Of a stretch of 64,000 nt of DNA, positions 42,114 through 51,261 are shown piece by piece. The position numbers and the translations under genes are program-made. The stretch comes from an uncultured Spirochaetales bacterium (GTDB lineage: Bacteria > Spirochaetota > Spirochaetia > Sphaerochaetales > Sphaerochaetaceae), in the NCBI GenBank assembly GCA_949293595.1, contig CASFDW010000001.1, positions 310,001-374,000 on the forward strand. The letters are read 5' to 3'. The stretch's first letter is position 1. Every line of letters begins with the position of its first letter. A model generated the notes under the pieces. The model did not search any database. It was not told the origin of the DNA and worked only from the letters and a program-made list of their open reading frames with translations.

Positions 42114-42908
42114 TCAATTACATATTCTACGCTTCCTGAAACTGGCAATGCGGTACGTATCAGGAACAAAACCGGACACTTCCGAAAACCCCGCCCCCAC
42201 GTCCTTACTTGCATGGGCGTCGGATCCGAAAGTGACGATGCCACCTCCAAGCTCCAAAAACCTTGAAACGACTGCCGCTCCAGGCATGGACTCCCCCGTC
42301 CCCTGTCTGAGACCGGATGTATTCACCTCCAATCCCTTGTTGCGGGCGACAAGCACCGACAGGATCCTGTCGACCATCCCGGGCCGCTCCTCCATCCTGA
42401 CAACGTTTCCTGAGGCAAAAGAATACCTCTTGATCAGATCCATATGTGCAAGGACATCGAAATCGCATGTGCAGACCATCCGGTAGACATTGTCGAGATA
42501 TCTGTCCAGAACAACGTGGTTTTTCTCCGGATCGCTGTAGTCGAAGAATTTCAGATCCACGTCGTCCAGCTTGTGCACGGACGCCAGGACAAAATCGAAC
42601 GGATATTCCGAAAGCAAGCGTCCGGCCTCCTCGGGTTGCAGGTGCGGCTGCCCAAGCTCCACTCCATATCCTACGAACAGGTCATCCCTATACCTGTCCC
42701 TTGCCTTAAAAATCCTTTCAAAACACCTGTCCAGATATCCAGTGGTGAAGATTTCTGATTTCCCAGGAGTTGTGAAGAATTCGAAATGATCGGTGAACAT
42801 GATTTCCTTCATCCCCTTGTTGCAGGCTGAAAGGCACATCGCATCCAAACTTTCATGGCAGTCCGGAGAATTATCACAATGGACATGATAGTCGTAATAT
42901 ATCGTCAT
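42114..42908 (-). CDS. PHP-domain phosphoesterase, histidinol-phosphatase-like
   Basis: 264 residues of the PHP superfamily: the metal motifs YDYHVHCDNSPD, MFTDHFEF, ASVHKLDD, AHMDLIKRY and TFGSDAHAS are all present. The closest well-known relatives are HisJ-type histidinol phosphatases. No his genes are nearby, and it sits 9 bp upstream of the GntR regulator, so a sugar-phosphate or related substrate is more likely. The start has only a weak SD. The catalytic site looks complete. Confidence 0.75.
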   Translation of the reverse strand: MTIYYDYHVHCDNSPDCHESLDAMCLSACNKGMKEIMFTDHFEFFTTPGKSEIFTTGYLDRCFERIFKARDRYRDDLFVGYGVELGQPHLQPEEAGRLLSEYPFDFVLASVHKLDDVDLKFFDYSDPEKNHVVLDRYLDNVYRMVCTCDFDVLAHMDLIKRYSFASGNVVRMEERPGMVDRILSVLVARNKGLEVNTSGLRQGTGESMPGAAVVSRFLELGGGIVTFGSDAHASKDVGAGFSEVSGFVPDTYRIASFRKRRICN

Positions 42909-43106
42909 ATCAAGCTCGTCATGAAGTATGATAACACATAACGACCATGCTGAAAAAATAATTCAACAATATCAACATAAAATAAAAATACCAACAAAAC
43001 TAATACTTCAGGATTTTACTGGCTGTAATTCTTCATCAAATACAAGTACAATCCTGCATGTAGGATCATTGATGACATGACACCAACGGATCAAACGAGG
43101 AGCATA

Positions 43107-44441
43107 ATGGAATACGACATAAAGGATCAGGCCGTTCCGCTTCCGGAAGCGGTCTCGAATGCAATAGCTGCAGGATATCTCGATTTTGCCGGAGAACTTA
43201 TGGACGGCTATCTTGAAAGGAACATTCCCTCCCCTCTGAGGAGGAGGCTCTTGATGGAAAAGGATCTCGTCCGGAGAAGGAAGGCGCAATACAGGTACAC
43301 GTACGATGAGGCCGAGGCCCTTCTTGAAAAAAGGTTTTCAAAGTACCGCCGCGGGATGCTTGCCGGCTACATCGGGAAAGGGCTTCTTGACTGGAGCTAT
43401 GTCGACGGAAGGCTGATGCTCGAGGAAAGGTTGTTGGACAATGCGGCAAAAAGATGCGGGCTCGAGGAGAAGAAGGAAGATCCGGATCTTGAGAGAAGGG
43501 ACATGTGCATCGGCCTGATGGAGAAGGACGGCCATGCCTCGGCCCGTATCAGGGTCAGGGAAACCCTCAGGATCACGGATCCCGCATTCACGGGAAAAAG
43601 GGTTCTTGTGAATCTTCCTTATGTGAAACCGGTAGAAGGGATGATCTCATCCATAACTCCCGAGGATGCAAGCGGCAATCTCACCGCACTGGACGACGGT
43701 AATGCAGAAATGCGATGCGCGAGGTTTTCCGACGTCATCGGGGCGGACACATCATTTTCCGCAGAGTTCAGCTATGTCATCGAAGCGAGGAAAGGAACGC
43801 GCCCCGCGCATGAATACATCGGGCATGATCTGGAGGAATATCTGGCTCAGGAAGAGCCCCATATACTTTTCACACCATATCTCAAGGAACTTGTGGGCGA
43901 TGTGACAAAAGGTATCACAAGTCCATGGGACAAGGCTTTTGCCATCTACAACTGGGTGACAACGAACGTGGTCTACTCGTTCATGAGGAGCTATGCCACG
44001 ATCGACGACATAAGCACATACGCGGCCGTGAACCTGAAGGGTGACTGCGGGGTGCAGGCGCTCCTGTTCATGACAATGTGCAGGATTGCAGGAATCCCCG
44101 CACGTTGGCAGTCGGGCTGGTATGTGACGGACGAAGGGGTGTCCTGCCACGACTGGGCGGAGTTCAACATCTCCGGTTCTTGGTATCCGGCAGACTGTTC
44201 GTTCGGAGGTGGCGCGTACCGGCGAGGTGAAGAAAAGAGATGGAGGCACTACTTTTCCTCGTTGGACGTTTTCAGGATGGTCGCCAACACCTCATGCATG
44301 AAAAGGCTTTCCGGTAAAAAGGCGCCGGCAGACGATCCGGTGGACAACCAGAGGGGGGAAGCAGAGACCGATGACGGGATTAAAATACCCAGGAGCTCGT
44401 TCGAAACAAAGCTGGAGCTCGTCTCATTCTCGTTCCTTTGA
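43107..44441 (+). CDS. Cytosolic transglutaminase-fold protein
   Basis: 444 residues from ATG 43107 (GAGGAG upstream). No signal peptide. An N-terminal helical and beta region of about 230 residues precedes a transglutaminase-like core at about 270-390. The catalytic Cys is in GDCGVQALLFMTMCRIAGIPAR, His in SCHDWAEF and Asp in YPADCSFGG. Bacterial proteins of this fold often act as proteases or amidases. It is divergent from the PHP-regulator-deglycase-kinase unit, so release of modified amino acids from peptides is a reasonable guess. Not more than that can be said. Confidence 0.7.
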   Translation: MEYDIKDQAVPLPEAVSNAIAAGYLDFAGELMDGYLERNIPSPLRRRLLMEKDLVRRRKAQYRYTYDEAEALLEKRFSKYRRGMLAGYIGKGLLDWSYVDGRLMLEERLLDNAAKRCGLEEKKEDPDLERRDMCIGLMEKDGHASARIRVRETLRITDPAFTGKRVLVNLPYVKPVEGMISSITPEDASGNLTALDDGNAEMRCARFSDVIGADTSFSAEFSYVIEARKGTRPAHEYIGHDLEEYLAQEEPHILFTPYLKELVGDVTKGITSPWDKAFAIYNWVTTNVVYSFMRSYATIDDISTYAAVNLKGDCGVQALLFMTMCRIAGIPARWQSGWYVTDEGVSCHDWAEFNISGSWYPADCSFGGGAYRRGEEKRWRHYFSSLDVFRMVANTSCMKRLSGKKAPADDPVDNQRGEAETDDGIKIPRSSFETKLELVSFSFL

Positions 44442-44585
44442 CGTCCGATCAGGAATCCGGTGGAGCTGACGGTCTTGTAAAGCTCCGGCATCCGCATTTC
44501 GGGCATACATATTCCATCCCCGGACTTTACAGGAACAGGCAAGGAAAAGCCAGAGACTGGCAATCAGCCGCAGGAGGAGAGAACA

Positions 44586-45113
44586 ATGGTGATGATCATA
44601 ACCGGAGCCACGCATACAGGCAAGACCGTGACGGCACAGAAACTCGTCGAGAGAAAGAAATTCCCGTGTCTGTCCATGGACCTGTTGAAGATGGGTCTCA
44701 TCAGGAGCGGAAACACCAGGCTGGGACCGACTGACGACAAGGAGATGGAGGACTATCTGTGGCCCATAGTCGTTGAAATCATCAAGACGGCTGTCGAGAA
44801 CGGGCAGAACCTGATTGTGGAGGGATGCTACGTCCCGTCCGGCTGGAAGGACTCGTTTCCTCAAAGATATCTCGATGAAATACGGTTCATATGCATCGTG
44901 ATGAGCGAACAATACATCCTGCGGTGTTTCGACGAGATAAAGGCGCACGCCTGCGACATCGAGAACCGAGTGGACGATTCATCCTGCACCCGGGAGCTGC
45001 TCATAAGGGAGAACAGACGATATCTCGACATGTGCCTGTCAGCCGGTCTGAAGCCCATATTGATAGACAGCAGGGAAAAAGCGGAGCAGTTTTACGGTAA
45101 AGCGCTTTTATGA
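44586..45113 (+). CDS. Small P-loop kinase of unknown substrate
   Basis: 175 residues. Walker A GATHTGKT is at the N-terminus. Then come MDLLKMGLIRSG, LIVEGCYVPSGW (Walker B-like) and the lid-like RVDDSSCTRELLIRENRRY. The size and motif order are those of small-molecule kinases of the adenylate-kinase or shikimate-kinase group. A similar protein family includes 2-phosphoglycerate kinase-like proteins. The SD (GGAGGAG) is strong. It follows the transglutaminase-fold gene by 144 bp on the same strand. Confidence 0.6.
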   Translation: MVMIITGATHTGKTVTAQKLVERKKFPCLSMDLLKMGLIRSGNTRLGPTDDKEMEDYLWPIVVEIIKTAVENGQNLIVEGCYVPSGWKDSFPQRYLDEIRFICIVMSEQYILRCFDEIKAHACDIENRVDDSSCTRELLIRENRRYLDMCLSAGLKPILIDSREKAEQFYGKALL

Positions 45114-45132
45114 AGCCGAGGCACGGTTGGAA

Positions 45133-46200
45133 TCAGAATGATATCTTGGCGCTCTGCATCACGACCGACTGGATTATCTTCTGCTCCAAGGGGAGCAGCA
45201 CGGGCTTTCCGAAATCCGAAAGAAGGACGAACTTTATGCTTCCCGAAATCTTCTTCTTATCCTTCAGCAGTGCCTCGTTGTATGAAAGCCACTCGCCCCT
45301 GCCTATGCGGTAGTTTACCGCAAACGAGTATTTCTTCAGCATTGAAAGCGCCCTGTCGCGCATTACGGAATCAGTAACACCGGCGGCCACACCGGCATCC
45401 AAAGCACGTGAAATACCCCAGGCGACCGCCTCCCCGTGGCTGACGGAGTAGTTCCCCATCGACTCAAGGGCATGACCGAAAGTATGGCCAAGGTTCAGAA
45501 AACTCCTTATCCCCCTGGTTTCGGTGGGATCGGCCTCGATGAACTCCTTCTTGACCATAAGGGAGCGGAACACCATCTCCTTCAAAACATCCTTGTCCCG
45601 GGAGACTATCTTCTGGCTGTTCTCATCCATGAAGCGGAAAAGGGAATCGTCCCTGTTCAGAAAGGCATGCTTGACAACCTCGCCAAGACCGCATTTGTAT
45701 TCCTTTGCAGGAAGGGTCCTCAAGGTGTCTATGGACACGAGCACCTCGTCGGCGGGATAAAAGGACCCCACAAGGTTCTTGCCACCTTCGAAATCTATTG
45801 CCGTCTTTCCGCCAAGGGAGGCGTCGACCATGCACAGCAGCGTGGTCGGGACCAACGTGAGGCGCGTGCCGCGCATGTACAGAGAAGCGGCAAGGGCCGT
45901 CATGTCGCACACAACGCCGCCGCCAAATGCGATGAACCTGGTATCCCTGGCGCACGAAAAGGAAAGGGCCGTGGAAAGGATCCTGACCAGGCTGTCCATC
46001 GTCTTGTATCTTTCTCCGCTCTCCAGAACTATCCTTTTTTCCGGGAGGCTGCTGAAAAGTGCCGCGCTGTTATTGTCGAACACCCAGAAAACATTGTTGC
46101 CGTAGGAAGAAAGATGAGACGACAAATCCTTTATGTCGTCGGCAAACAGAACATCCGTGACCCGGCCTCCGGATAATGTGCAAGACAGCTTTTTTTCCAT
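45133..46200 (-). CDS. aroB: 3-dehydroquinate synthase
   Basis: 355 residues, second step of the shikimate pathway (DAHP to 3-dehydroquinate, NAD- and Zn-dependent). NAD and metal motifs are intact: GGGVVCDMTALAA, PTTLLCMVDASLGGKTAIDF, KNLVGSFYP, GLGEVVKHAFL, LNLGHTFGHALE and SHGEAVAWG (Zn ligands Glu, His, His). The start follows GGGGGG-rich SD sequence. aroH for the next branch of the pathway lies at 4246. Confidence 0.92.
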   Translation of the reverse strand: MEKKLSCTLSGGRVTDVLFADDIKDLSSHLSSYGNNVFWVFDNNSAALFSSLPEKRIVLESGERYKTMDSLVRILSTALSFSCARDTRFIAFGGGVVCDMTALAASLYMRGTRLTLVPTTLLCMVDASLGGKTAIDFEGGKNLVGSFYPADEVLVSIDTLRTLPAKEYKCGLGEVVKHAFLNRDDSLFRFMDENSQKIVSRDKDVLKEMVFRSLMVKKEFIEADPTETRGIRSFLNLGHTFGHALESMGNYSVSHGEAVAWGISRALDAGVAAGVTDSVMRDRALSMLKKYSFAVNYRIGRGEWLSYNEALLKDKKKISGSIKFVLLSDFGKPVLLPLEQKIIQSVVMQSAKISF

Positions 46201-46233
46201 CTCCGCCCCCCTTTAGAAGAAAATTATCACATC

Positions 46234-46279
46234 GGACGGTCTTGGTGAACCATGAAAAACCAATAAAACGTCCTTTTTT
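46234..46279 (+). terminator. Terminator-like hairpin upstream of the desulfurase gene
   Basis: GGACG ... CGTCC with an inner TTGGT/ACCAA pairing and a T6 run, plus strand. No plus-strand gene ends here: aroB starts leftward at 46200 and the desulfurase promoter lies downstream at 46324. It may block antisense or read-through transcription. Confidence 0.45.
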
Positions 46280-46323
46280 CATCCGGAACCCCGCCTATGG
46301 ACAACCACATCCGTCCGCCTTTA

Positions 46324-46352
46324 TTGCTTTTTTCATCCATTCCTATTTTAAT
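46324..46352 (+). promoter_or_regulatory. Promoter of the cysteine desulfurase/thiI operon, -10 seven bases from ATG
   Basis: TTGCTT at 46324-46329, 17-bp spacer, TTTAAT at 46347-46352, then AGTGGCT and ATG 46360. No SD precedes the ATG. Confidence 0.6.
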
Positions 46353-46359
46353 AGTGGCT

Positions 46360-47490
46360 ATGGATTTTTACTTTGACAACGCAGCCACCACACCGATCGG
46401 GGCAAGAGCCCTCGAGGAATATGTGGAAACCTGCAGGACATACCAGGCAAACCCCTCCTCCATACACCGCGAGGGACTCAGGGCACATGCGTATCTGGAG
46501 GAGAACCGCGTACGGATTGCAAACGTGCTCAACCTGGATAAGGAGAACATAGTGTTCACAAGCGGGGCAACCGAGGCCATATCGATCATAATGGGAAGCC
46601 TCCTGTGGCAGAAGACACCGGGAAGGATAATCACGACCAGGATCGAGCACGAGGCCGTACTCTCCCATCTTCCACTGCTCAGGGAAAAAGGATGGGATGT
46701 CGTCCAGCTCAGGGCGAAAGGAGGTTTCGTGGATCCGGATGACCTCGGGAATGCCTTGAACAGGGAGACCAGGCTTGTTGCCGTGATGAGTGTCAACAAC
46801 GTCACCGGAGCCATCCAGGACATAGGCAGGCTTGCATCCATCGTGAGACAATACGAGAAGACGCTGAAAAGAAAGATATTCTTCTTCTCGGACAGCGTAC
46901 AGGCGCTGGGAAAGACCGGTCTGGACCTGAAGGCCTGGGATGTGGACGGGGCATCCTTCTCAGCCCACAAGATTGCGGGGCCAAGGGGCATCGGGATGCT
47001 GTATCTGAAAAACAGATCGCAGGTCAGGCCGCTCGCACCAGCAGGAGGACAGGAATCCGGGATGAGGGGAGGTACGGAGAACCTTGCGGCAATATCATCG
47101 TTCAGGGTTGCGTTGGAAGAGGCGTACATTGACAGGGCACAAAAAGAGGAGAAGGTTGCAGGGCTGAACAGGATGGTGAGGGATTCGTTTTCCGGCGACG
47201 ACCGTTTCTCGATCATAAGTCCGGAAAAGGCGAGCCCGTACATCCTTTCCATCGCCACCCCGCTCCCATCGGAGGTGTTCACGAGGATGCTGATCGACAG
47301 GGGCTTCTGCGTCTCATCCGGCTCCGCATGCTCGAACAACGCCAGGAAGAAGGCAGGAGGAGTGCTGGAGGCCATGGGATTTTCCCCGAAAACCAGCATG
47401 AGCAGCATAAGGATCTCGTTTTCCGACACAAGCACGGCCGAGAATACGGAGCTTCTGATAAAAACGATGAAGGAGATAGCAAATGGATGA
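46360..47490 (+). CDS. Cysteine desulfurase (NifS/IscS family)
   Basis: 376 residues from ATG 46360 (MDFYFDNAATTP, the standard beginning of the family); a 21-residue extension in the open frame lacks any support. The PLP lysine is in FSAHKIAGPRGIGMLY and the sulfur-carrying Cys in SSGSACSN. Its 3' end overlaps thiI by 8 bp, so its main job is probably to pass sulfur to ThiI for 4-thiouridine in tRNA, as the NifZ-ThiI pair does in Bacillus. No SD; possibly leaderless. Confidence 0.9.
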   Translation: MDFYFDNAATTPIGARALEEYVETCRTYQANPSSIHREGLRAHAYLEENRVRIANVLNLDKENIVFTSGATEAISIIMGSLLWQKTPGRIITTRIEHEAVLSHLPLLREKGWDVVQLRAKGGFVDPDDLGNALNRETRLVAVMSVNNVTGAIQDIGRLASIVRQYEKTLKRKIFFFSDSVQALGKTGLDLKAWDVDGASFSAHKIAGPRGIGMLYLKNRSQVRPLAPAGGQESGMRGGTENLAAISSFRVALEEAYIDRAQKEEKVAGLNRMVRDSFSGDDRFSIISPEKASPYILSIATPLPSEVFTRMLIDRGFCVSSGSACSNNARKKAGGVLEAMGFSPKTSMSSIRISFSDTSTAENTELLIKTMKEIANG

Positions 47491-48685
47491 GAAGCTTTAC
47501 CTGATAAAGGAGGGGGAGATATCCCTCAAGGGAGGAAACCGCCCCCTGTTCGAAAAGAGACTCCGCGGGAACATAAAGGACAAGCTCGGAGCTTTTCATC
47601 CAAGGATTGAGAAGCAGAAAGGCAGGTTCTACCTCAGGCTGGACGGCGATGCCGACGACATGATTGTCGGCAAGGCCCTGTCCACCACGTTCGGGATAAC
47701 GGGATTCGCACGCGCATACGAGCTTGAAAAGGATCCGGAGGTTCTGGACGAACGTGTGGCAAGGCTGCTGCCCTGTTCATCTTTTGCAGAAGGTGGCGGA
47801 ACTTTCAAGGTCGATGCAAGAAGGGAGGACAAATCATTCGGCATGTCCAGCTACGAGATCTCCTGCCGTCTTGCCGGCATAGTCCATGAAATGTACCCTG
47901 AAATGACAGTCGATCTGAAGAATCCGGACCATGTGCTCCATGTGGAGGTGAGGAAAAAGATATTCATATACACATCGGACAACAAAGGACCGGGGGGACT
48001 TCCCGTGCAAAGCGCCGGACGTGGCATGCTTCTTCTTTCGGGAGGCATAGACAGTCCTGTCGCAGCCTTCCACATGGCTAAAAGGGGCATGAAGCTCGAC
48101 TGCATCTATTTCCATGCCTATCCATATACCAGCGAGCTCGCCTTGGAAAAAGTCAAGAAGCTGGCATCGCTCATCGCACCATACCTTGGCGGGACAAGGC
48201 TGTATGTGGTTCCGTTCACCGACGGACAGCTCAAGATCAGGAAGGAGGCTTTCGAGGACGAGACCACGCTCATGTTCAGGGCGGCCATGATGAGGACAGC
48301 GGAGGAGATCGCAAGAAAGCGGAATGCAGGTGCGATAGTCACGGGAGAGGCTCTCAGCCAGGTTGCCTCACAGACGCTTGAGGCGATGAGCTTCACGGAC
48401 AGCATGACGGACCTTCTTGTCCTCAGACCACTCGTGGGAATGGACAAGGAGGAGATAATTGACACGGCCAAGAGGATCGGAACATACGAGACGAGCATAC
48501 TCCCATACGAGGACTGCTGCGTCATATTCTCCCCGAAGCACCCTGTGACCCACCCTGTCAAGGATGTGTCAAGAAGGCACTACGAAAGCCTTGGCATGGA
48601 GGACGAGATAAAGAAGGCGGTGGAGAACACAACCGTTTTCTATTTCAACCCCATGGGCGAAGAGGAGGCGATAAACACTCCGTAG
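47483..48685 (+). CDS. thiI: tRNA 4-thiouridine synthase ThiI (without rhodanese domain)
   Basis: 400 residues: NFLD and THUMP domains (residues about 1-165) and the adenylating PP-loop domain (MLLLSGGIDSPVAAF at about 180). VTGEALSQVASQTLEAM and the conserved C-terminal CCVIFSPKHPVTHP follow. There is no C-terminal rhodanese domain, the form found where a partner desulfurase supplies sulfur; that partner is encoded directly upstream with overlapping frames. Confidence 0.93.
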   Translation: MDEKLYLIKEGEISLKGGNRPLFEKRLRGNIKDKLGAFHPRIEKQKGRFYLRLDGDADDMIVGKALSTTFGITGFARAYELEKDPEVLDERVARLLPCSSFAEGGGTFKVDARREDKSFGMSSYEISCRLAGIVHEMYPEMTVDLKNPDHVLHVEVRKKIFIYTSDNKGPGGLPVQSAGRGMLLLSGGIDSPVAAFHMAKRGMKLDCIYFHAYPYTSELALEKVKKLASLIAPYLGGTRLYVVPFTDGQLKIRKEAFEDETTLMFRAAMMRTAEEIARKRNAGAIVTGEALSQVASQTLEAMSFTDSMTDLLVLRPLVGMDKEEIIDTAKRIGTYETSILPYEDCCVIFSPKHPVTHPVKDVSRRHYESLGMEDEIKKAVENTTVFYFNPMGEEEAINTP

Positions 48686-48689
48686 CGGT

Positions 48690-49379
48690 CTACCCCTGTC
48701 CGTAATAGGCGTCCTTACCATGCTTGCGGAAATAATGCTTGTCCATAACATGCCGGGGTGCGCATTCTGCGTCCGGGTTGACCAATAGCGTGTCGATGGC
48801 CATCGAAGAGATCTCTTCAAGGACAACGGCGTTGTGTACGGCATCAAATGCATCCAGGCCCCAGGTGAAGGGGCCGTGGTTGCGGCAGAGCACGCCAGGA
48901 CACGACATCGCATCGCGTCCAGCGAACGTCTCAGCAATCACAAGACCCGTGTTACGCTCATAGCCGTCCCCGACCTCGCTTTTTGACAACGGCCGGGTGC
49001 ACGGTACCGTACCATAGAAATAATCGGCGTGCGTCGTCCCATAGCAGGGAAGATCTTTTCCAGCCTGCGACCATGCCGTGGCTTTCGGGGAATGGGTGTG
49101 GACCACGGCCCCTATGCTTTTGAAGGCCTTGTACAGCTCCAGATGGGTCGGCATGTCGCTGGAAGGTCTCAACCTCCCCTCGACGACGTTGCCGTCCAGA
49201 TCGACGACAACCATGTCATCCGCACACATGCTGCCGTATTCCACCCCGCTGGGCTTGATCACGACAAGGCCCGAGCTCCTGTCTATTTCTGACACGTTGC
49301 CCCATGTGAACGTGACCAGGTCGTACTTTGGCAGCAGCATATTGGCTTCCAGGACTTTTTCCTTCAGCTTCTCCAGCAC
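48690..49379 (-). CDS. araD: L-ribulose-5-phosphate 4-epimerase family (AraD-like)
   Basis: 229 residues of the class II aldolase family. [24 protein letters not shown] and the zinc ligands in [13 protein letters not shown] and the C-terminal [14 protein letters not shown] match AraD, which interconverts L-ribulose 5-phosphate and D-xylulose 5-phosphate. The GTG start at 49379 has GGAGG six bases upstream. It follows the FGGY kinase by 1 bp in one operon. Confidence 0.88.
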   Translation of the reverse strand: MLEKLKEKVLEANMLLPKYDLVTFTWGNVSEIDRSSGLVVIKPSGVEYGSMCADDMVVVDLDGNVVEGRLRPSSDMPTHLELYKAFKSIGAVVHTHSPKATAWSQAGKDLPCYGTTHADYFYGTVPCTRPLSKSEVGDGYERNTGLVIAETFAGRDAMSCPGVLCRNHGPFTWGLDAFDAVHNAVVLEEISSMAIDTLLVNPDAECAPRHVMDKHYFRKHGKDAYYGQG

Positions 49380-49380
49380 A

Positions 49381-50985
49381 TCACACCTCCAGTTTCTCCA
49401 CGGCGGCCCTTTCTATTCCGAGGCCGGCGATGTATCTGCGGTAATACCTGTCGAATCCTTCGCAGTCCCTCTCGTCGGGAACGAATGTCGTGCTCTCCGA
49501 ATCGGAGAACACCTCGTCGGACAGGTATTCAGCCAGGCTCATGCCACGAGCGGACAGAAACGACGCAAGTACGGCTATACCCCATGCTCCGCCCTCCCCT
49601 GCAGTCGACAGCGCCCGTACCGGGGTACCAAGGGCCGAAGCCATCATCCTCAAGCCCACGTGCCGGGTTTTGAAATAGCCGCCATGACAGTTCATCACAT
49701 CCAGATGCACGCCCTCCTTCCTGAACAAAATGTCAAGACCGACGCGCATCGAGGCAATGGCCGAATACAGCTCGCTGCGCATGAAATTGGCCAGATTGAA
49801 CCGTGACGAGGATGAACGTGTGAAAAGCGGACGTCCCTCCTCCAGCCCGGTGATGGGTTCTCCGGAAATGTAATTGTAAGAAAGAAGCCCTCCGCAATCA
49901 GGATCTCCTTCGAGCGCGGAGGAGAGAACCACATCATAAAGCCTGCTCCTGTCGGTCTTGACGCCCATGGCGGATAGCACCTCCGAGAATATGGATATCC
50001 ACGCGTCGTATCCACCTGTGCAATTGTTCGTATGGGCCATCGCGACCGGGACGCCGTCCGGGGTTGTCACAAGGTCGAGTTCAGCATATACGCCGGAGAG
50101 CGGCTTTTCGAGCACCACCATCGCGAAAGCCGAGGTTCCGGCACTCACGTTCCCCGTACGCGGGAGTATGGAATTCGTGGCAACCATGCCTGTTCCGGCA
50201 TCCCCCTCGGGAGGACACAACGGGCAGCCTGGTTCGAGATCCCCGTCCCTGTCAAGCAAAAGAGCTCCCTCCTTTGTCAGATATCCGGCAACCTCGCCAG
50301 CCGCAAGCACCTTTGGGAAAAGACGTCGTATGTCATAACCGTACCTCCTGCCGAAGGCCTCTGCGGCACTGCGGCTGTAATCCATCGTCCCCTGATCAAT
50401 CGGAAACATTCCCGAGGCATCCCCGACACCGACGACATCGGCACCTGTGAGCAACCTGTGCACATGGCTCGACAACGTGCATACATGTGCGAGCGACGGC
50501 AGGTATCCCGCCTGCTTCTTTATGTCCAGAAGAAGATGGCTGACCGTCCATCTCTGCGGCACAGGGAAGGAAAAAAGGGCGGTCAGCTCCTCGGACTCCC
50601 TTGCCGTCACGGTGTTGCGCCATGTGCGGAACGGGGTGAGCAGCCTCCAACCGTCGTCGAAAGCCATGTAGCCGTGCATCATGGCGCTCACCCCCATGGA
50701 TGCCAGCTTTCCAAGCCTGACCCCGTATCTTCTGCGTACGTCATCCTTCAGAGCCGAATAACAGGCCCCCAGCCCCGTGACAATATCCTGCAAGGAGTAT
50801 GTCCATATTCCATTATCATTCCTGTTCTCCCAATCGTGGTTCCCTGATGCGACCATTTTCCGTGTCGAATCGATGAGCACGGCCTTTATCCTTGTCGAAC
50901 CCAACTCGATGCCTAGGCAGCATCCGCCATCACTTATTTCCCGTATGATCCTATCTTCGTCCATATAAGCTGTTTGCTCCAACAT
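49381..50985 (-). CDS. FGGY-family carbohydrate kinase (ribulokinase-like)
   Basis: 534 residues from ATG 50985, or 527 from 50964. FGGY actin-like ATPase motifs: [17 protein letters not shown] at the N-terminus, [18 protein letters not shown] and [15 protein letters not shown]. The next gene encodes an AraD-like epimerase, so a ribulose or related ketopentose is the likely substrate, but no AraA or transporter is near and the protein is not a close AraB look-alike. A perfect TATAAT ends five bases before ATG 50985 and no SD is present. Confidence 0.8.
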   Translation of the reverse strand: MLEQTAYMDEDRIIREISDGGCCLGIELGSTRIKAVLIDSTRKMVASGNHDWENRNDNGIWTYSLQDIVTGLGACYSALKDDVRRRYGVRLGKLASMGVSAMMHGYMAFDDGWRLLTPFRTWRNTVTARESEELTALFSFPVPQRWTVSHLLLDIKKQAGYLPSLAHVCTLSSHVHRLLTGADVVGVGDASGMFPIDQGTMDYSRSAAEAFGRRYGYDIRRLFPKVLAAGEVAGYLTKEGALLLDRDGDLEPGCPLCPPEGDAGTGMVATNSILPRTGNVSAGTSAFAMVVLEKPLSGVYAELDLVTTPDGVPVAMAHTNNCTGGYDAWISIFSEVLSAMGVKTDRSRLYDVVLSSALEGDPDCGGLLSYNYISGEPITGLEEGRPLFTRSSSSRFNLANFMRSELYSAIASMRVGLDILFRKEGVHLDVMNCHGGYFKTRHVGLRMMASALGTPVRALSTAGEGGAWGIAVLASFLSARGMSLAEYLSDEVFSDSESTTFVPDERDCEGFDRYYRRYIAGLGIERAAVEKLEV

Positions 50986-50990
50986 GCCAC

Positions 50991-50996
50991 ATTATA
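50991..50996 (-). promoter_or_regulatory. -10 box (TATAAT) of the FGGY kinase operon
   Basis: TATAAT on the minus strand, GTGGC, then ATG 50985. I find no good -35 at 16-18 bp. If used, the message starts at or just before the ATG. Confidence 0.45.
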
Positions 50997-51050
50997 CCCC
51001 AAAGAAGACAGTAACTGTGGATAATATCGGCAGAACTTGAATGCGCGGAC

Positions 51051-51102
51051 AAAATAAACCGGGCGGAAGTCCTTCGTTTCCGTAAAGAACCTATCCGCCC
51101 GG
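51051..51102 (-). terminator. Rho-independent terminator of the orphan unit
   Basis: CCGGGCGGA ... TCCGCCCGG with an inner GTTCTT/AAGGAC pairing, followed by TTTATTTT on the minus strand. It lies between the orphan unit and the FGGY promoter. Confidence 0.8.
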
Positions 51103-51256
51103 ATGTTCCCGACTTACAGGTCAGGATGTTCTTGCACCCTTTTCATGGAACCTTGTCCAAATTCTTCTTTTACCATTTTTCAGGTCGCACAGCCTTTTTT
51201 CCCGGAAACCTTTTCTTGGAGGGTGTGCTTTAATGTTCCATTACCATTCAGGTACA
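51051..51256 (-). ncRNA. Candidate structured RNA or tiny ORF unit of about 205 nt
   Basis: A promoter (51262-51289) and a terminator (51051-51102) enclose about 200 bp without a normal gene. Read as RNA it can fold: GCACAcCCT pairs with AGGcTGTGC, ATGGAAC with GTTCCAT around it, and TCCTGAC - CTGTAA - GTCGGGA forms a 7-bp hairpin before the terminator. Read as protein, an ATG at 51263 (overlapping the -10) opens 27 codons, an in-frame TGA, and 21 more codons to TAA. I cannot match it to 6S, SRP, tmRNA or RNase P RNA. Treat as unclassified. Confidence 0.4.
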
Positions 51257-51261
51257 CTTTC

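Noticed and set aside
42909..43106. Small gene or tRNA in the gap between the PHP and transglutaminase-fold genes
   Set aside because: AT-rich, with no tRNA-like T-arm and no ORF with SD; only a possible weak TACAAT -10 before the rightward gene.
51051..51256. 6S, SRP, tmRNA or RNase P RNA
   Set aside because: I looked for the SRP GGAAG-tetraloop region, a tmRNA tag and 3' acceptor, and the RNase P core; none is present. 6S cannot be excluded by eye but the 5' and 3' ends do not pair as it would require.
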